DNA of 54,614 nucleotides, from NCBI GenBank assembly GCA_030267965.1, contig BRYA01000183.1:631-55244 (forward strand), written 5' to 3'. Below the pieces are notes generated by a model. The model made no database searches, was not told where the DNA came from, and was given only the letters and a program-made list of their open reading frames with translations. The stretch is from Triparma columacea (Eukaryota; Sar; Bolidophyceae; Parmales; Triparmaceae). This document shows positions 10,644-21,200 of this stretch, one piece after another. The position numbers were made by a program, and so were the translations under genes. Numbering within the stretch: position 1 is the first letter of the stretch; each line of letters opens with the position of its first letter.

Positions 10644-10802
10644 ATGTAAGGGAATATCAAGAAATTACTTTACATTTACTCCTCCAAAAATTGAAGCGCC
10701 GTACTCCAACCTAAAGGTAATCGGAGGCGAACCGTTTTACGAACCGTTTCCCCAATTTTAGTACCTTTATTCCAACTCACAATAGAGGAGGGTAGGATAC
10801 AT

Positions 10803-10876
10803 CTGCAAGTAGGCCATTTACTTCTGCAAGGGGGTGAAAATTCCACCACTTGCAGAAGTAAATGGCCTAGTTGCAG
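10803..10876 (+). repeat. Hairpin 3 (direct copy)
   Basis: The least degenerate copy. Arms pair at 27 of 28 positions around the loop GGGGTGAAAATTCCACCA. Same orientation as hairpin 2. Confidence 0.9.
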
Positions 10877-10999
10877 ATGTAAGACAATATCAAGAAATTA
10901 CTTTGCATTTACTCCTCCAAAAATTGAAGCGCCGTACATCAACCGGAAGGTAATAGGAGGCGAACCGTTTACTCCTTTTTAGTAACTTTATTCAACGAC

Positions 11000-11376
11000 G
11001 AACACTCTAGTAGAGAAGTGCTGGAAGGGCCTTGCGGGTTTCAGGGGGGGGGTGGGGGGGATGTGAAGATGCGGGAGTTAGAGCGGGCGACTTGATGATT
11101 CAAGCCTTTAACGCACTCTTACTCCTCCCTTCCGCCTTCACCCCGGTCACCAGTCAACCTCAAGGAGCTTCAACCCCGATGGCATCCTCTACAGTAACAC
11201 CACCTACGTCCTTCTCCACGGGATTAGGGTAGGGAGCGGGGTTGGGGGGGGGGGGGTTGGCGGGGGCGGGGGATTAAGGGGAGGCAGGGGGGGATTTGGA
11301 GCTGGTGGTATAATTCTGTAGCCTTGCCCATTCACTTTACCAAAGTACACACGCGCACCACATCTCTCTAAAACGG
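11000..11376. other. G-rich spacer without a supported gene
   Basis: Contains G-runs at about 11043-11060 and 11240-11295. Short frames exist on both strands but none looks like protein. It separates the hairpin array from the zinc-protein gene. Confidence 0.4.
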
Positions 11377-12000
11377 TCATACGATGTTCCGCGATACAGT
11401 CAGCACGGGACGTGCACTGAGTTCTTTCGCCGCCATGTATTTGCCCGCGAGCCACAACAGAGTCACGCCATCTTTGTGGCTGACACGTTTCATATTGCGA
11501 GATCGCACGACAAGGTATCCGCCGGGCTTGCTCGGTGGCATCGGAATGTAGTCGACGAGTTCGTCGCAAATGTGGCGCCGACAAGCGCGGCACAAGCGAT
11601 CGCCTCGCACGCGGATCTTGCGTTGCGACGCAAAGCACCACTTCATTCCATACACGTGCTCTGATGATTGGACACCGCAGTGCACACAGCTCGCATCGGA
11701 CGCGGGTGCGATAGGGGTCTCTGCTAGAGTGGCTGGGTGGCTTGGTTGCGTGTACGCTCCATCTGAACGGGGTGGCTGCATCTGTGGTGGCAGCACCTGC
11801 ACGTCTTCCTTGTGCTGCAGCTGGGTGAGTTGGACTGTTGGCACTTGGATTGCGGCGGTGGGTTTGGCGACGATGACGATCATATCTGAAGCGGGTGTTG
11901 GATCGGCGGAGACGACGCCGAGTGCAGAGCGTGCGCGTAGCACCGTGGCGCACGAGTGGTACACCTGCGTGCAGCCGCACAGCTTGCACTGATACGGCAT
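11377..12000 (-). CDS. Cysteine-rich protein with GATA-like zinc finger
   Basis: An intronless 207-residue protein starting at the ATG of MPYQCKLCGC; the upstream extension begins only at a TTG. An N-terminal Cys cluster (CKLCGC...C) suggests one zinc site. A second at about residues 106-145 reads CVHCG...LCRACRRH, the CX2C...CX2C layout of GATA-type fingers. The linker is Pro/Thr/Gln-rich. Its start lies 64 bp from the divergent PHD gene, so both probably share one promoter. Codon use leans to G/C and the pair lacks introns, unlike most neighbours, so a mobile or viral origin is possible. No transposase or capsid motif is visible. Function unknown. Confidence 0.6.
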   Translation of the reverse strand: MPYQCKLCGCTQVYHSCATVLRARSALGVVSADPTPASDMIVIVAKPTAAIQVPTVQLTQLQHKEDVQVLPPQMQPPRSDGAYTQPSHPATLAETPIAPASDASCVHCGVQSSEHVYGMKWCFASQRKIRVRGDRLCRACRRHICDELVDYIPMPPSKPGGYLVVRSRNMKRVSHKDGVTLLWLAGKYMAAKELSARPVLTVSRNIV

Positions 12001-12064
12001 GGTCTTTGAGGTGAAAAAATTGGGACAAGTTTCAAAAAACAATCAAAGTTTTTTTTCGCGCGAC

Positions 12065-13053
12065 ATGGAGCCGGCGGCCTATGTTTCTGTCCTCACCTCG
12101 GACGAGGAGTCCGACAACGACGAAGCAGAACGAGTGTTTGATTGGTTGAAGGAGCATGGCAAGCCGATGAAGCATGTCGGGAAACGCGTATTGGAGGTCG
12201 GTAAGACGTGCATGGACCACTTCAAACACGTTCTGGAAGAGGAGGAGAAGGAGGCTGCTGCAATGATGCAGGCATCGGCCGATTACCGCGCGACGATGGA
12301 CAGCCTTCACGACAAGTATGCTGCCGAGATTCAGAAGCGCGAAGACGCGCTTGCCACCGCCTCGGCCGAGAAGGAGCAAGAGGTCAGCGAGGCCCAGGCA
12401 GAGATCAAACGTTTGCAGGATGCTATCGTTCAGCAGCAGAACGATGCTGCGACGCAGCTGGCAAAGGTTCAGACCGAGGCTGAGGCAACAAAGAAGAAAG
12501 CGTTGGCGCGGGCCGCCGCCTCGGAGGCGGCGCTGAAGAAGAAGAAGGCCGAGCCTCAAGTTGCTGGAACCCATGCTCAGGATACCCTTTCGCTGATCAT
12601 TTCGGATGTGATCCAGTCGTACAGTGACAAGCTGGGTGCCTGGCAGGCGCAGCAGGCCGCCCCGGCGGCCGCCCCAGCGGCGTCTGGGATACCCAAACCG
12701 GTCGCTTTGGTGTGGATCATGCAGAAGAACACCAATCCTATGCGGGCCCACAACAGTCCGATGTCGTGTGCTATGTCAAGTTCTCACACGATGCTAAGCT
12801 TACGGCATCCGACTTTCTCAAGTGCGGCGACTTCTCGTCTCACCTCTACATTGACAAGATATGGATGGAGGCGGCGACGACAACCATGCCGCCGGATCCG
12901 CACGCCGACAACTGTCCTTGCCACACGATCTACACGCGGCCGATGGAAGTCGTGGACTGCCTTGGCTGTAAGAAGTCGTTCCACGCAAAGTGCGTCGGAG
13001 TGGCTGATGTGAGCAAGGCTGGCAAGTGGCGTTGCCTGGGGTGCGCTAAGTAA
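12065..13053 (+). pseudogene. Coiled-coil PHD-finger gene with a frameshift
   Basis: From the ATG at 12065 a frame runs ~210 residues: an acidic start, a long Ala/Glu/Lys coiled coil (about residues 55-175) and an Ala/Pro stretch. Near 12690 coding character moves to the -1 frame. That frame continues with a compact block (SDVVCYVKFSHDAKLTASDF) and a C-terminal PHD-type finger with CLGCKKSFHAKC and WRCLGC, stopping at 13051-13053. One missing G in the GGG at 12687-12691 would explain the shift. It may be an assembly error, a true inactivating mutation, or programmed shifting; the CCCAAAC there is not in the phase needed for -1 slippage. PHD fingers read histone tails, so a chromatin role is plausible. 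Confidence 0.6.
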
Positions 13054-13340
13054 ATGCGTAGCCGTCGTTGGAGTATGATACAATGGGTAGGAGAGGGTGT
13101 AGCGTCCGTGGGGTAACGAGTGCTGTCACTCGGTGGTTGTAAATACAGAGGCCTCTTCTATTGAGAGTACATGAAACTTCTTGATTTACCCTGACCTTTT
13201 TCAATTTTAGAACGAGAGACGTCGTATCGGCATGCGCCTAAGGGATCTGATAGAATAATATACCCCCCGTCGTATTTAAAATCTCTTGACTCCCTGGTCA
13301 ATTTGGTGAAAACTTGCGCAAACCACGCCATCCGCTGTAG

Positions 13341-13688
13341 TTAGATCCCGTTATAACCCTCCAATCCCCCTCCCCCCTTCCCACCCTTCCTCTTTGCCAA
13401 CCTCATTTGGAATTCGTTCACGATATCGTCCGTTCCACCCATCTGTGCGTTCTTGAAGGCGGCGAACAGATCCTTCTTCTGCCCTTCTCCTCCCTTCCCC
13501 CCGCCCTCCTTCTCCGCGGCTCCTCCAGCCCCGCCTTTCTTCTTGTCCTTGGCGGCCTTCTCCTTGGCCCTCTTGGCCTCCTTCTCTGCTTGTATCTTCA
13601 TTTCCTCGTTCTCCTTCCTCGCCTTCTTGAAGGCCTTTAGGAAGTTGTTCAAGTTGTTATAAAACATCTGTGCCTTGTCTGGGGAGAA
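13341..13688 (-). pseudogene. Orphan formin tail (end of FH2 plus DAD-like)
   Basis: One exon beginning after an AACAG acceptor encodes 115 residues. It opens with the end of an FH2-like helix (NNFLKAFKKARKENEEM), continues with a Lys/Gly-rich linker, and carries a DAD-like segment (DLFAAFKNAQMGGTDDIVNEF). Formins nucleate and elongate actin filaments, and the DAD contacts an N-terminal inhibitory domain. The upstream neighbour's stop codon lies only 260 bp away. No exon for the ~400-residue FH2 core fits in that gap, and the one donor-like site there would put TAG in frame. So this is a fragment, an assembly collapse, or a gene with a very distant 5' part. Confidence 0.55.
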
Positions 13689-13948
13689 CTGTTACGAGAG
13701 AGAGGGGAACTCCAGAAGGGAGAACCCAATCGCTCTTCACGGAGCAGAAAGCTCGTGGAGAATAGAGGCGGAGGATCGGTACGGACCGAGATGACCGCCT
13801 CAGAGGGTGAAGGACCCTCAAGGATTGAAACGGGACACCGTTGGAGAACGATTGAGGATTTAACATAACCAAACGCGATGAGAGATGAGATACGTACCTA
13901 GCTGAATAAACGAGGGATACTTGAGGGAAATTGTACACAATGTCACAA

Positions 13949-16376
13949 TTATTTAAGGGTTGGTGACGGTGCGTCTCTCAGTGTATTATCGTACCCTTTT
14001 CTAAATTCCTTTCCCGCCATGATTGCCTTCCCGGCTTTCCTGAGTTTGTCTAAAGGACTAGCCTCCCCCTCGTTCTTGCTGCTGCTCTTGCTTAGCAGTC
14101 GAGCCCTCTTCTGAGCCGCTTCCTGCTTCCGAGCCAGCTCTGGGTCCACTTTATTTGCCAGGTTGTGCTTTTCCTGCGTTTGGGTTCGGATTGTTGGGTG
14201 TTGGGGTTAGGGGTTGGTTGTATTCTAATACCGCGTGTTGCACCAAGTGTAGTTCGCGCTGCCCCTCCATTCCTTTTTCTTCTTTCGCCCCGCTCTCACC
14301 TCCTCTAGCTCTTTGGCCTTCTTCTTGATCATCTCATCTACAGATGTGAAAAACACACTCATGTATATGCTCCCGGTGGATGCCTTCTGTAGCTCAACCG
14401 CAATGTCAATCTCCCTGGGGGGGGGGGAGGGGGGAGGAGGGGGGGGGATCAGTTAGCATTGCGCCAGGCTCCTTCCATTTGAAGTAATGCGCCGGGCTCC
14501 TTCCCATGCAAACTATGCCACATTTACTCACCTCCCTGGTTCCAAGTTTGAGATATGCACGTACGTCTCCCCAAGGAACTCCTGATCATGTGGGTCCTGG
14601 TCATAAAGTTCCACCTTAATTGCGTCCCTCATGTCCTTCTCTTCGTCAAGCTCGAACGTGAAGGTCTCGTTCCATACGGGGTGGAGGGTGTTCCACTGGC
14701 AGGAGGTGCTGCGGACCTCGCCGTCGAAGTGGACCTTGCAGAAACCGTCGGTGCCGTTCGCGTCGGCCATCTCGATGTTGCGGGCCTCCTTTATCGTGAT
14801 GCTCACCTGCAATGTGTGGGGGGGGATGGGGGGGGCGGGGGGGGGGTACGTTAGTAATGTTAGAAGTTGTCGTCACGCAGGAAGTTGTCGTCACTTAGGA
14901 AGTTGTCGTCACTTGAAAGGCATTCTAAAACCCTCCCCCCCCTCGTCCCCCCCCCTTCTTCCCTTCCCCCCCCCCCCCCCACTCACCTCCCCGAATTTCC
15001 CCTCGTACATAGCCTGTGCCTTCTGCATACTATCCTCCTGTCTCTGTCCGCTCCTAGTTTCCAGTAGCTCCCTCCTCGCTCTCCTCCTCGCAACAACCTC
15101 TCTTTGTTCCCTTCTCCTATTAATGAGTTTATTCGCATACTCCTGCTCTAGTGATCTGTCGTTAATATTCCCCTGTAATATAGCCTCATCAGCCTGCTGC
15201 TGTACAGCCGTAGGTTCCTTAGCACGCATGGGCTCCTGCCGTGTACGGATAGACAAATCCATAAGACTCGCCGTGAAACTGTCCTGTGAAAGCATGGGGG
15301 GGGGGAAAAGATGGGGACCATACTCACCCTCAAACTGGGAGCTTATCAAGTGCTGACCGAGTTGGGGGATGCTGTTTATACCCCCACCCTCACCCCTGGT
15401 TTTCGTTGCACCCACGTTCAGGAGTCTGGAGTCTAAGACCTTGTCTGCTGTCATTAGGGGTTCCCGCTTGGTGAGCTGGGCGCGCTCCATGTAGCTCATC
15501 ATGCTGGTGCGCTCGTAGTTCATTCTCCTGTAGTCGCTCATCGCTGTCTCGAGCTCGTGAGCGTCTATGGTCCCGTCCCCGGAGGCGTCTAGGAACGTGA
15601 AGAGGGTGGTTACCTCATCGTCTGTTAGGGATAGTCCGACCATTTTTATGGCAGCCTGGAGCTCCTCAAGGTCAACCACACCGTCGCAGCTGGTGTCCAC
15701 ACGGTCGATCATGTCGGTTACCCTGAGCATGTTCTTCCTCATGTAGTTGGCGAACTTCCCGAGGACCTGGTCAGCCTTTATCTTCTTGGCGTGGATCATC
15801 TTACCGTCGATGGACTGGAAACGGCTAGTCATTACGTCGACGCCATAGCGGAGACCCTCCTGAGCTCTATAAGGCGTCTGGGTGTACTGCTCGTTTGAGG
15901 TAAGAGTTGTTGGTGAACAGTGTAACAGGATTTGTGTGTGGGGTGGTGGGTAGGTCGTTGGGGGTTGGGAGTTTTGGGATGGGGTTGGGGTAGTCGGGCG
16001 GTAGGGTGGGGGTTTGGGGGGGGCGGGGGGTTGTTAGTTGTTGTCAATCGTCTGCCTCCTCCTCCTCCTCCCTGTCTTCTCTCCCCCTTCCCAACCTCCC
16101 CGATCCCGATCTTCCACCTAATCTCTCTCCCTTCCCCATCCCCCCCCCTTTTAAGGAAATACTCACGTTCTCAACCGTCTCCCTCTCCGCCTTCCTCCTG
16201 GCTAGCGCCTGAGCTTGCTGTGTCCTCCTTGCTTTTACCCACTCAATCCTGTTCTTGTTGTTCTGATTCTGCCTGGAAATGGCCTTGGATCTGAGGTTAT
16301 GGACGACAGGGTCGGTTAATGAAAGGGAGAGGGAATCATCGGAGGGAAAACTATCCCATGTACCACCGAAACGCAT
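13949..16376 (-). CDS. EF-hand and C2-domain protein
   Basis: Five exons (16376-16167, 15886-14987, 14806-14532, 14414-14300, 14173-13949) join with consistent phases to give 574 residues. Two EF-hand loops lie at about residues 134-145 (DTSCDGVVDLEE) and 170-181 (DASGDGTIDAHE); both carry the expected acidic ligands. A long Arg/Glu-rich helix follows. A C2 domain begins near residue 370 (ITIKEARNIEMADANG...DPHDQEFLGET), with its last strands in the fourth exon. Calcium-dependent membrane binding is the likely property; the process served is unknown. The first in-frame ATG (MRFGGTWDS) is the chosen start, though the frame stays open upstream. A 44-nt intron-like stretch (15284-15327) must be read through to keep frame. 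Confidence 0.85.
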
Positions 16377-16661
16377 GCTGGGGATAGGATGGGGTGGATA
16401 GAAAGAAGGTTGTATCTGCTTTTCACTTAGCGACACCCAAGAAAACGCTTCAGGATTGGGGAACCCAAGATTTTGGGGATGAGGTAAAATAATTTTCGAG
16501 ATAAAAGTGTGTGTGCGAAGTGTGTGTTTGTAAAAAACCTTGATAACGTTCCATACAATAACCGTTCCCCTTAAACCTTTGTTATCCCTAACCCCCCTTA
16601 TTCCCTTCCCCTTAACCCCTCTCCTAATCCCCTCCCCCCCCCTTAAAAACCCCCCATTAAA

Positions 16662-17732
16662 CTATAGGTCTCCAAGTGTTTGTTCTCCCCCTCCCCCTAA
16701 CCCCCCCCCTCCAATCCCCTCCCCCCCCTTACTTCCACCTCCTCCCTCCATTTCCCTACCAGTAGCACCCATAAGTAAAACAGCACGAAAATCAATTTCC
16801 CCCCCCGCCATCATGTTATCAACAAGTTCCCCAAGCTCCATTAAATGTATAGCGGGTTCCTGATTCCCAACCTTCGGGTCGCTACTAGCAAACGACTGCC
16901 ATACGGTAACCATGTCTGATAAACTGAAGTACATCGGTAGCATTTGTTTCGCAGCCTCGGTTTCCGTCCCCTTTGTTTGTATCCTCATTTGCTGTATCAT
17001 GAATACCGGAACCTCCCCATACGTGGTGTTAAACCTAGTGCTTTCAGTCATGGCTTTCTTGATAGCTTTCTTGGCTAAATCCTCCGTCATTCCACCGGCT
17101 TTTTGAAGCTCTTCACCGTCTTTAGAGGACATTGTTAAGAGCATGCGTGCGCCGATTAAATCACGGGTATCAGGGACGAGACGGTAGTCTACTTTACTCT
17201 TAACTACACCATCACTCTCATCTAGAGAACCGGGCACGCGCTTGACTTCAGAGGAGTCAGTACCGTTACGTAATATCTTGAAGTATACCTGCCCCAACCT
17301 ATACGCCGTAACAGTCAAGTCCAACCCGGGGTTACTTTTCTTCAACTCCCCCATAGTTGCGTTCGCCATACCAGGGCTTATGTAGAAGTAGAATATGGAG
17401 GTGTTGGTTGCGGGGGATTTTAGGACTACGCCTTGACCTGATTTATCTGTTACGGAGTATATGGGGATGTCGTCGAGGATTGAGGTTATCTCAGACTCAG
17501 ACATTGGAGGGTATATCTTTGAAGGGACTGACGATGAGGAGGGAGGAGAGGTGGGGATGTCACTGGTTGTGCTGGATGGGCTGGCTGCGGAGGTGCTGCT
17601 ACTGCTACTACCTTTACCAAATAAGCCACCACCTCTTGTGATTTTACCCCAAGTTGAGTGAGTTGGGTTGAGGAGGAGGAGGCAGAGAAGGATGGAGAGG
17701 AGGAGAGTGTTTACTTTGAAAGAGTTATGCAT
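16662..17732 (-). CDS. TIC22: Tic22-like plastid protein import component
   Basis: An intronless 356-residue protein. Residues 1-26 form a clear signal peptide (hydrophobic LLLSILLCLLLLN, cleavage probably near THS), followed by a Ser/Gly-rich linker as in a bipartite plastid leader. The mature part matches the Tic22 family: DIPIYSVTD near the start, an FYFYISP strand, VPVFMIQQMRIQ and a final QMLPMYFSLSDMVTVWQSF. In plants Tic22 works in the intermembrane space; in algae with red secondary plastids it is placed in the periplastidal compartment. The C-terminal tail is low-complexity Gly. Its presence is the main reason to call the organism photosynthetic or plastid-bearing. Confidence 0.75.
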   Translation of the reverse strand: MHNSFKVNTLLLSILLCLLLLNPTHSTWGKITRGGGLFGKGSSSSSTSAASPSSTTSDIPTSPPSSSSVPSKIYPPMSESEITSILDDIPIYSVTDKSGQGVVLKSPATNTSIFYFYISPGMANATMGELKKSNPGLDLTVTAYRLGQVYFKILRNGTDSSEVKRVPGSLDESDGVVKSKVDYRLVPDTRDLIGARMLLTMSSKDGEELQKAGGMTEDLAKKAIKKAMTESTRFNTTYGEVPVFMIQQMRIQTKGTETEAAKQMLPMYFSLSDMVTVWQSFASSDPKVGNQEPAIHLMELGELVDNMMAGGEIDFRAVLLMGATGREMEGGGGSKGGEGIGGGGLGGGGEQTLGDL

Positions 17733-18238
17733 ATTAAAGAGGGCTGTTGGTTGGTGTGTATGAGTATAAGGAGAGTTAGGGATGTTATTTGAGTGTTATC
17801 GGTGTATTAGTGAGGTGTGAGGGTTATTTATGAGATATAAGGGGATGATGTCGTCGTCATGGAGCTGAACTTCACTACTTTTACTCAATACAAGCCTTAA
17901 TATAACAATATAACACATGCGCAAAGTGATACACACATACAAACACCATTCGCCGCCAAAATTACTGTTATTAACGCGATAATCAACAAAATTACTCACA
18001 CCACAAAAATGCCAAAAAGTAGTTCAGTTTCCGGACGAGTGTGTGGTGAGTGAAAAGCTCAAGCAATAATTGGAATCAAGTCCCAGAACAAGTCAAACAG
18101 TTCCAGGGTGAGGAATTTGGTGTCGATTCCTCTTGCGTTCAAGCGCTTTTGATAACAAATCGCAGTTCCGTTGACCCTCCGCCCGTGTATTTCCGAGATT
18201 GCCAGGACTTTTGACTTTGTAAAGAAGAATCCTGCAGC
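17733..18238. other. Divergent intergenic region
   Basis: Lies between the divergent Tic22-like and ARM-repeat genes, so it should hold both promoters. AT-rich around 17880-18000. No clear TATA box or repeat is seen. Confidence 0.35.
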
Positions 18239-21200
18239 ATGGGGAACTCCATGGATAAAAACCTAGTAGATGCGCTCGTGGTTGACTTGATGGGGGGGGA
18301 CGTGGTTAAGGTAACGGATGCCGCTAAGTCTATTGTCGACCTTGCGGAGGATAAGAACAATCAAAAGAAGTTGTTCCAGTTCAAGGGGATTGTGAGTGGG
18401 TTGCTTGAGGTCGTCGGGAAGGAAGGGGAGGAGTACAAGGTTGGGAGGGAGTACGCGCTTAAAGCGATACAGAACATTGCTTGTGGTGGCGCAGATGTAA
18501 AGAAGGGAATGTTTGGGTTTGATGAATATGGACTAATGAAAAGTCTGCTTGAGGTCGTTGGGAAGGAAGGGGAGGAGTACAAGGTTGGGAGGGAGAACGC
18601 GCTTGGAGCGATATTCAACATTTCTTGTGCAGATGTGGAGAAAGGAATGTTTGAGCTTGACGGACTGATGAAAAGTCTGCTTGAGGTCGTCGGGAAGGAA
18701 GGGGAGGAGTACAAGGTTGGGAGGGAATACGCGCTTGAATCGATACAGAACATTTCTTGTGGTGGCGCTGATGTGAAGAAGGGAATGTTTGAGCTTGACG
18801 GACTGATGAAAAGTCTGCTTGAGGTCGTTGGGAAGGAAGGGGAGGAGTACAAGGATGCGAGGGAGAAGGCGCTTGCAGCGATTTGGAGCATTGCGAATGG
18901 TGGCGCAGATGTGCAGAAGGGAATGTTAGAGCTTGACGGACTGATGAAAAGTCTGCTTGAGGTCGTTGGGAAGGAAGGGGAGGAGTACAAGGTTGCGAGG
19001 GAGTACGCGCTTCAGGCGGTAGTGAACATTGCTGATGGCGCAGAAGTCCAATTTGGACTAGCTACCTTTCCCTCTCTCCTCCCAACACTCCTTCAATATG
19101 CAACGAAAGACTCCCCTTCACCCGAGTGTCGCAAACAAAGTGTTTGGGCTCTTGCCAAGATCGCAGGAAACCTCTCTACAGCTCCTCTCCTTCTAACTCC
19201 AAAAGACTCAACAGTAGACATTCTCGCCTGTGTGATGGAGATAATGAAAGAAGCTGGCGAGGACTTGAAAAAATGGGAGGGGGGTAATAGCATCGAAAGC
19301 TGGTCCCTAACATTTCTCATGAATGTCGCCCAAGCTGAATTTGCCGTGCCGTACCTACGCGTTGCAGGGGTGGCAAAAGTGCTCGCTCCACTGGTGAAAC
19401 AGAAGCACTACGAATCCCTTAAAGCAGCCTCAACTGTAGCGTACTTGGTTGGCGGTGACGAAGAGGGCGAGTTGTTTGATCTTCTATCAGACAACAAACA
19501 CGCCATCGACAGAATAGTTGACCTTCTCGACAATACATTGAATCTTAAAGGTGACAACATTGGTTACCTATACGGTAAGTTCATCCCGCTCCCTCACCTC
19601 ATCCCTCCCTTCAACACCCTAACTCCCCCATCCCCATCCCCCCACAGGCGTCTTTCCTCTCCACTCCTCCGTCCGAGCTATTAAGATCCTCTCCAAGTCC
19701 GACAACTTCAAGGATTATCTGCTCTCTAAGAAGAATTGTTTCGCGCTTCTTCACCGGACTCTCTCGCAGTTCATCACCGATACAAACGCTGGAAGGGCCG
19801 GCGGAGGTGCTGCTGATGTCGAGTCTGCTGCTCTCGCAGTCGAAGCTCTCCACGAACTCTCCTACCCCTCCCCCACTTCCTCAACATCCGCCCTCGACAT
19901 TGTCACCAAGAAAGTCGACTCCAATTTTGGCTCTCTCGCTGATCTCCTCTCCGCCTACAAAGACCGCTCCTCCGTCAAGAGTTCCAAAGAATACGCCTCC
20001 TCAACTTTCACCGCTACTGTCCTCATCGACCGGATTTCTTTGTTGGCCAACAAAAGCAAAGTTAAGGAGGCCGTAGCTGCCATGAAGAAACGAAAGTCAA
20101 ATTCTTCATCTGCTCCTGAAAGTTCTGCTGATGCGGCTGCTAATGCTGCGGAATTGGTTAAGGCTCTTGAAGCGTTGGAGAGGAACCTTGCAAACGAAAA
20201 GGAAAATTCGCGCTTACTTGAAGAGAAGACGCGCCTACTTGAAGAGAAGATTGCGCAGACTGCCAACGAGAAGGATGCTCTGATCGTGGAGTTGAAGAGA
20301 CAAGCGGAGGCAGAGGCTGCGAAGCACGAGCTTCGCGAGGACAGCGCGCAGGCGCAGCTAAATGAGCTTAGGGCGTTGGCGAAAGAGAATAAACAAATGA
20401 TGGAGCAACTCCACACCAAGACGGATGTTATCATGACGGACGGGAAGGACGTCAAGAAGACCGTCAAAGAGACCCTCTCGTCGCTCCAGAACTTCTTCAC
20501 AAATGAGTCTCCCGTACCTCGCTTCATCCTGATCGTTCCTCCTGCAAACTCCGACAAGATCTCGTATGACTCGCTCTTGAAATCAACAACAGCGTCGCTC
20601 AATGTGCTTTGCGCTCATGACCTCTCCATAGCTTGCACATTCCAAATAAAGGAGCCGCGGAAGTGGGTGAAAGATTACGCCCCAGCGCTCAAAAATTCCT
20701 TGAAGGCTTTGCAGCTCGTGGCAGCAGCGACGAAGATGGCGACCGGGCTGCCCTTTAGCATTCCTGACACCTCATCTTTTGATGAGTTCCTGGATGAAGC
20801 TAACGGCGCCATATCTGAAGTGTTCGAAGAATCGGAAAGTGCTGGGGACGACGACAGGGCTGCATTGAGGAAAATTGAAAGCGGTGATGGCGATGAGAAG
20901 ACGAGGAAGATCACAGGCGCGAGCTATGCCAAGCTCAAACGCTTCTTCGAGGACGAAGGGAGAATGAAGGAGTTAAGGAGGACCATGGACAAAGTCAGGG
21001 GCAAGGACGGGAAGGAGGAGTGGGTGAGTAGAAAGAACCTCGATGAGTTTTGCGCAGAGAACGACGCAGCAAAATGCGAAGGAGAAGACGACGCGGAGGT
21101 GGAGGAGACCGTGGCTGAGACTAAAAAGACGGCAGCCCATCCCAGTGATGTCCATGCTTCTTCCGCGTCGTTGCCGTCCTCCTCAACAACATTATCGTCG

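Larger units (their letters stand above)
10331..10995 (+). repeat. Three tandem ~234-bp units, each with a 74-bp hairpin
   Basis: Three similar units begin with hairpins at 10336-10409, 10570-10643 and 10803-10876 (spacing 234 and 233 bp). Each unit has a 74-bp perfect-length hairpin (28-bp arms, 18-base loop) and about 150 bp of tail containing ATTGAAGCGCCGTAC and GGCGAACCG. The arms pair at 27 of 28 positions in units 1 and 3; unit 2 carries extra mismatches. Tails are all in direct orientation. The hairpin of unit 1 is inverted relative to units 2 and 3. No coding frame crosses the array. It could be a satellite, a tandem miniature element or a regulatory array; I cannot tell which. Confidence 0.9.

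Noticed and set aside
10331..10995. CRISPR array
   Set aside because: Units are 234 bp with conserved tails; there are no short repeats with unique spacers, and the genome is eukaryotic.
12690..12700. CCCAAAC as a programmed -1 slippery site
   Set aside because: The upstream frame reads CCC AAA here, not the N NNX XXY YYZ phase needed, and no downstream structure is obvious.
13657..13938. 93-codon minus frame before the formin exon
   Set aside because: It overlaps the formin exon in another frame and its donor-like site gives an in-frame TAG when joined to that exon.
15284..15327. 44-nt GTGAGT...CACAG intron in the EF-hand/C2 gene
   Set aside because: Removing 44 nt shifts the frame out of the clearly coding downstream sequence; read-through fits.
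16377..16436. N-terminal extension of the EF-hand/C2 protein from a GTG
   Set aside because: GTG is not a normal start in a nuclear gene. The frame is open, so an upstream exon is possible, but the ATG at 16376 is used.
18361..18990. Minus-strand frame of repeated SSPSFPTTSSRLFIS units
   Set aside because: Antisense of the tandem ARM repeats.
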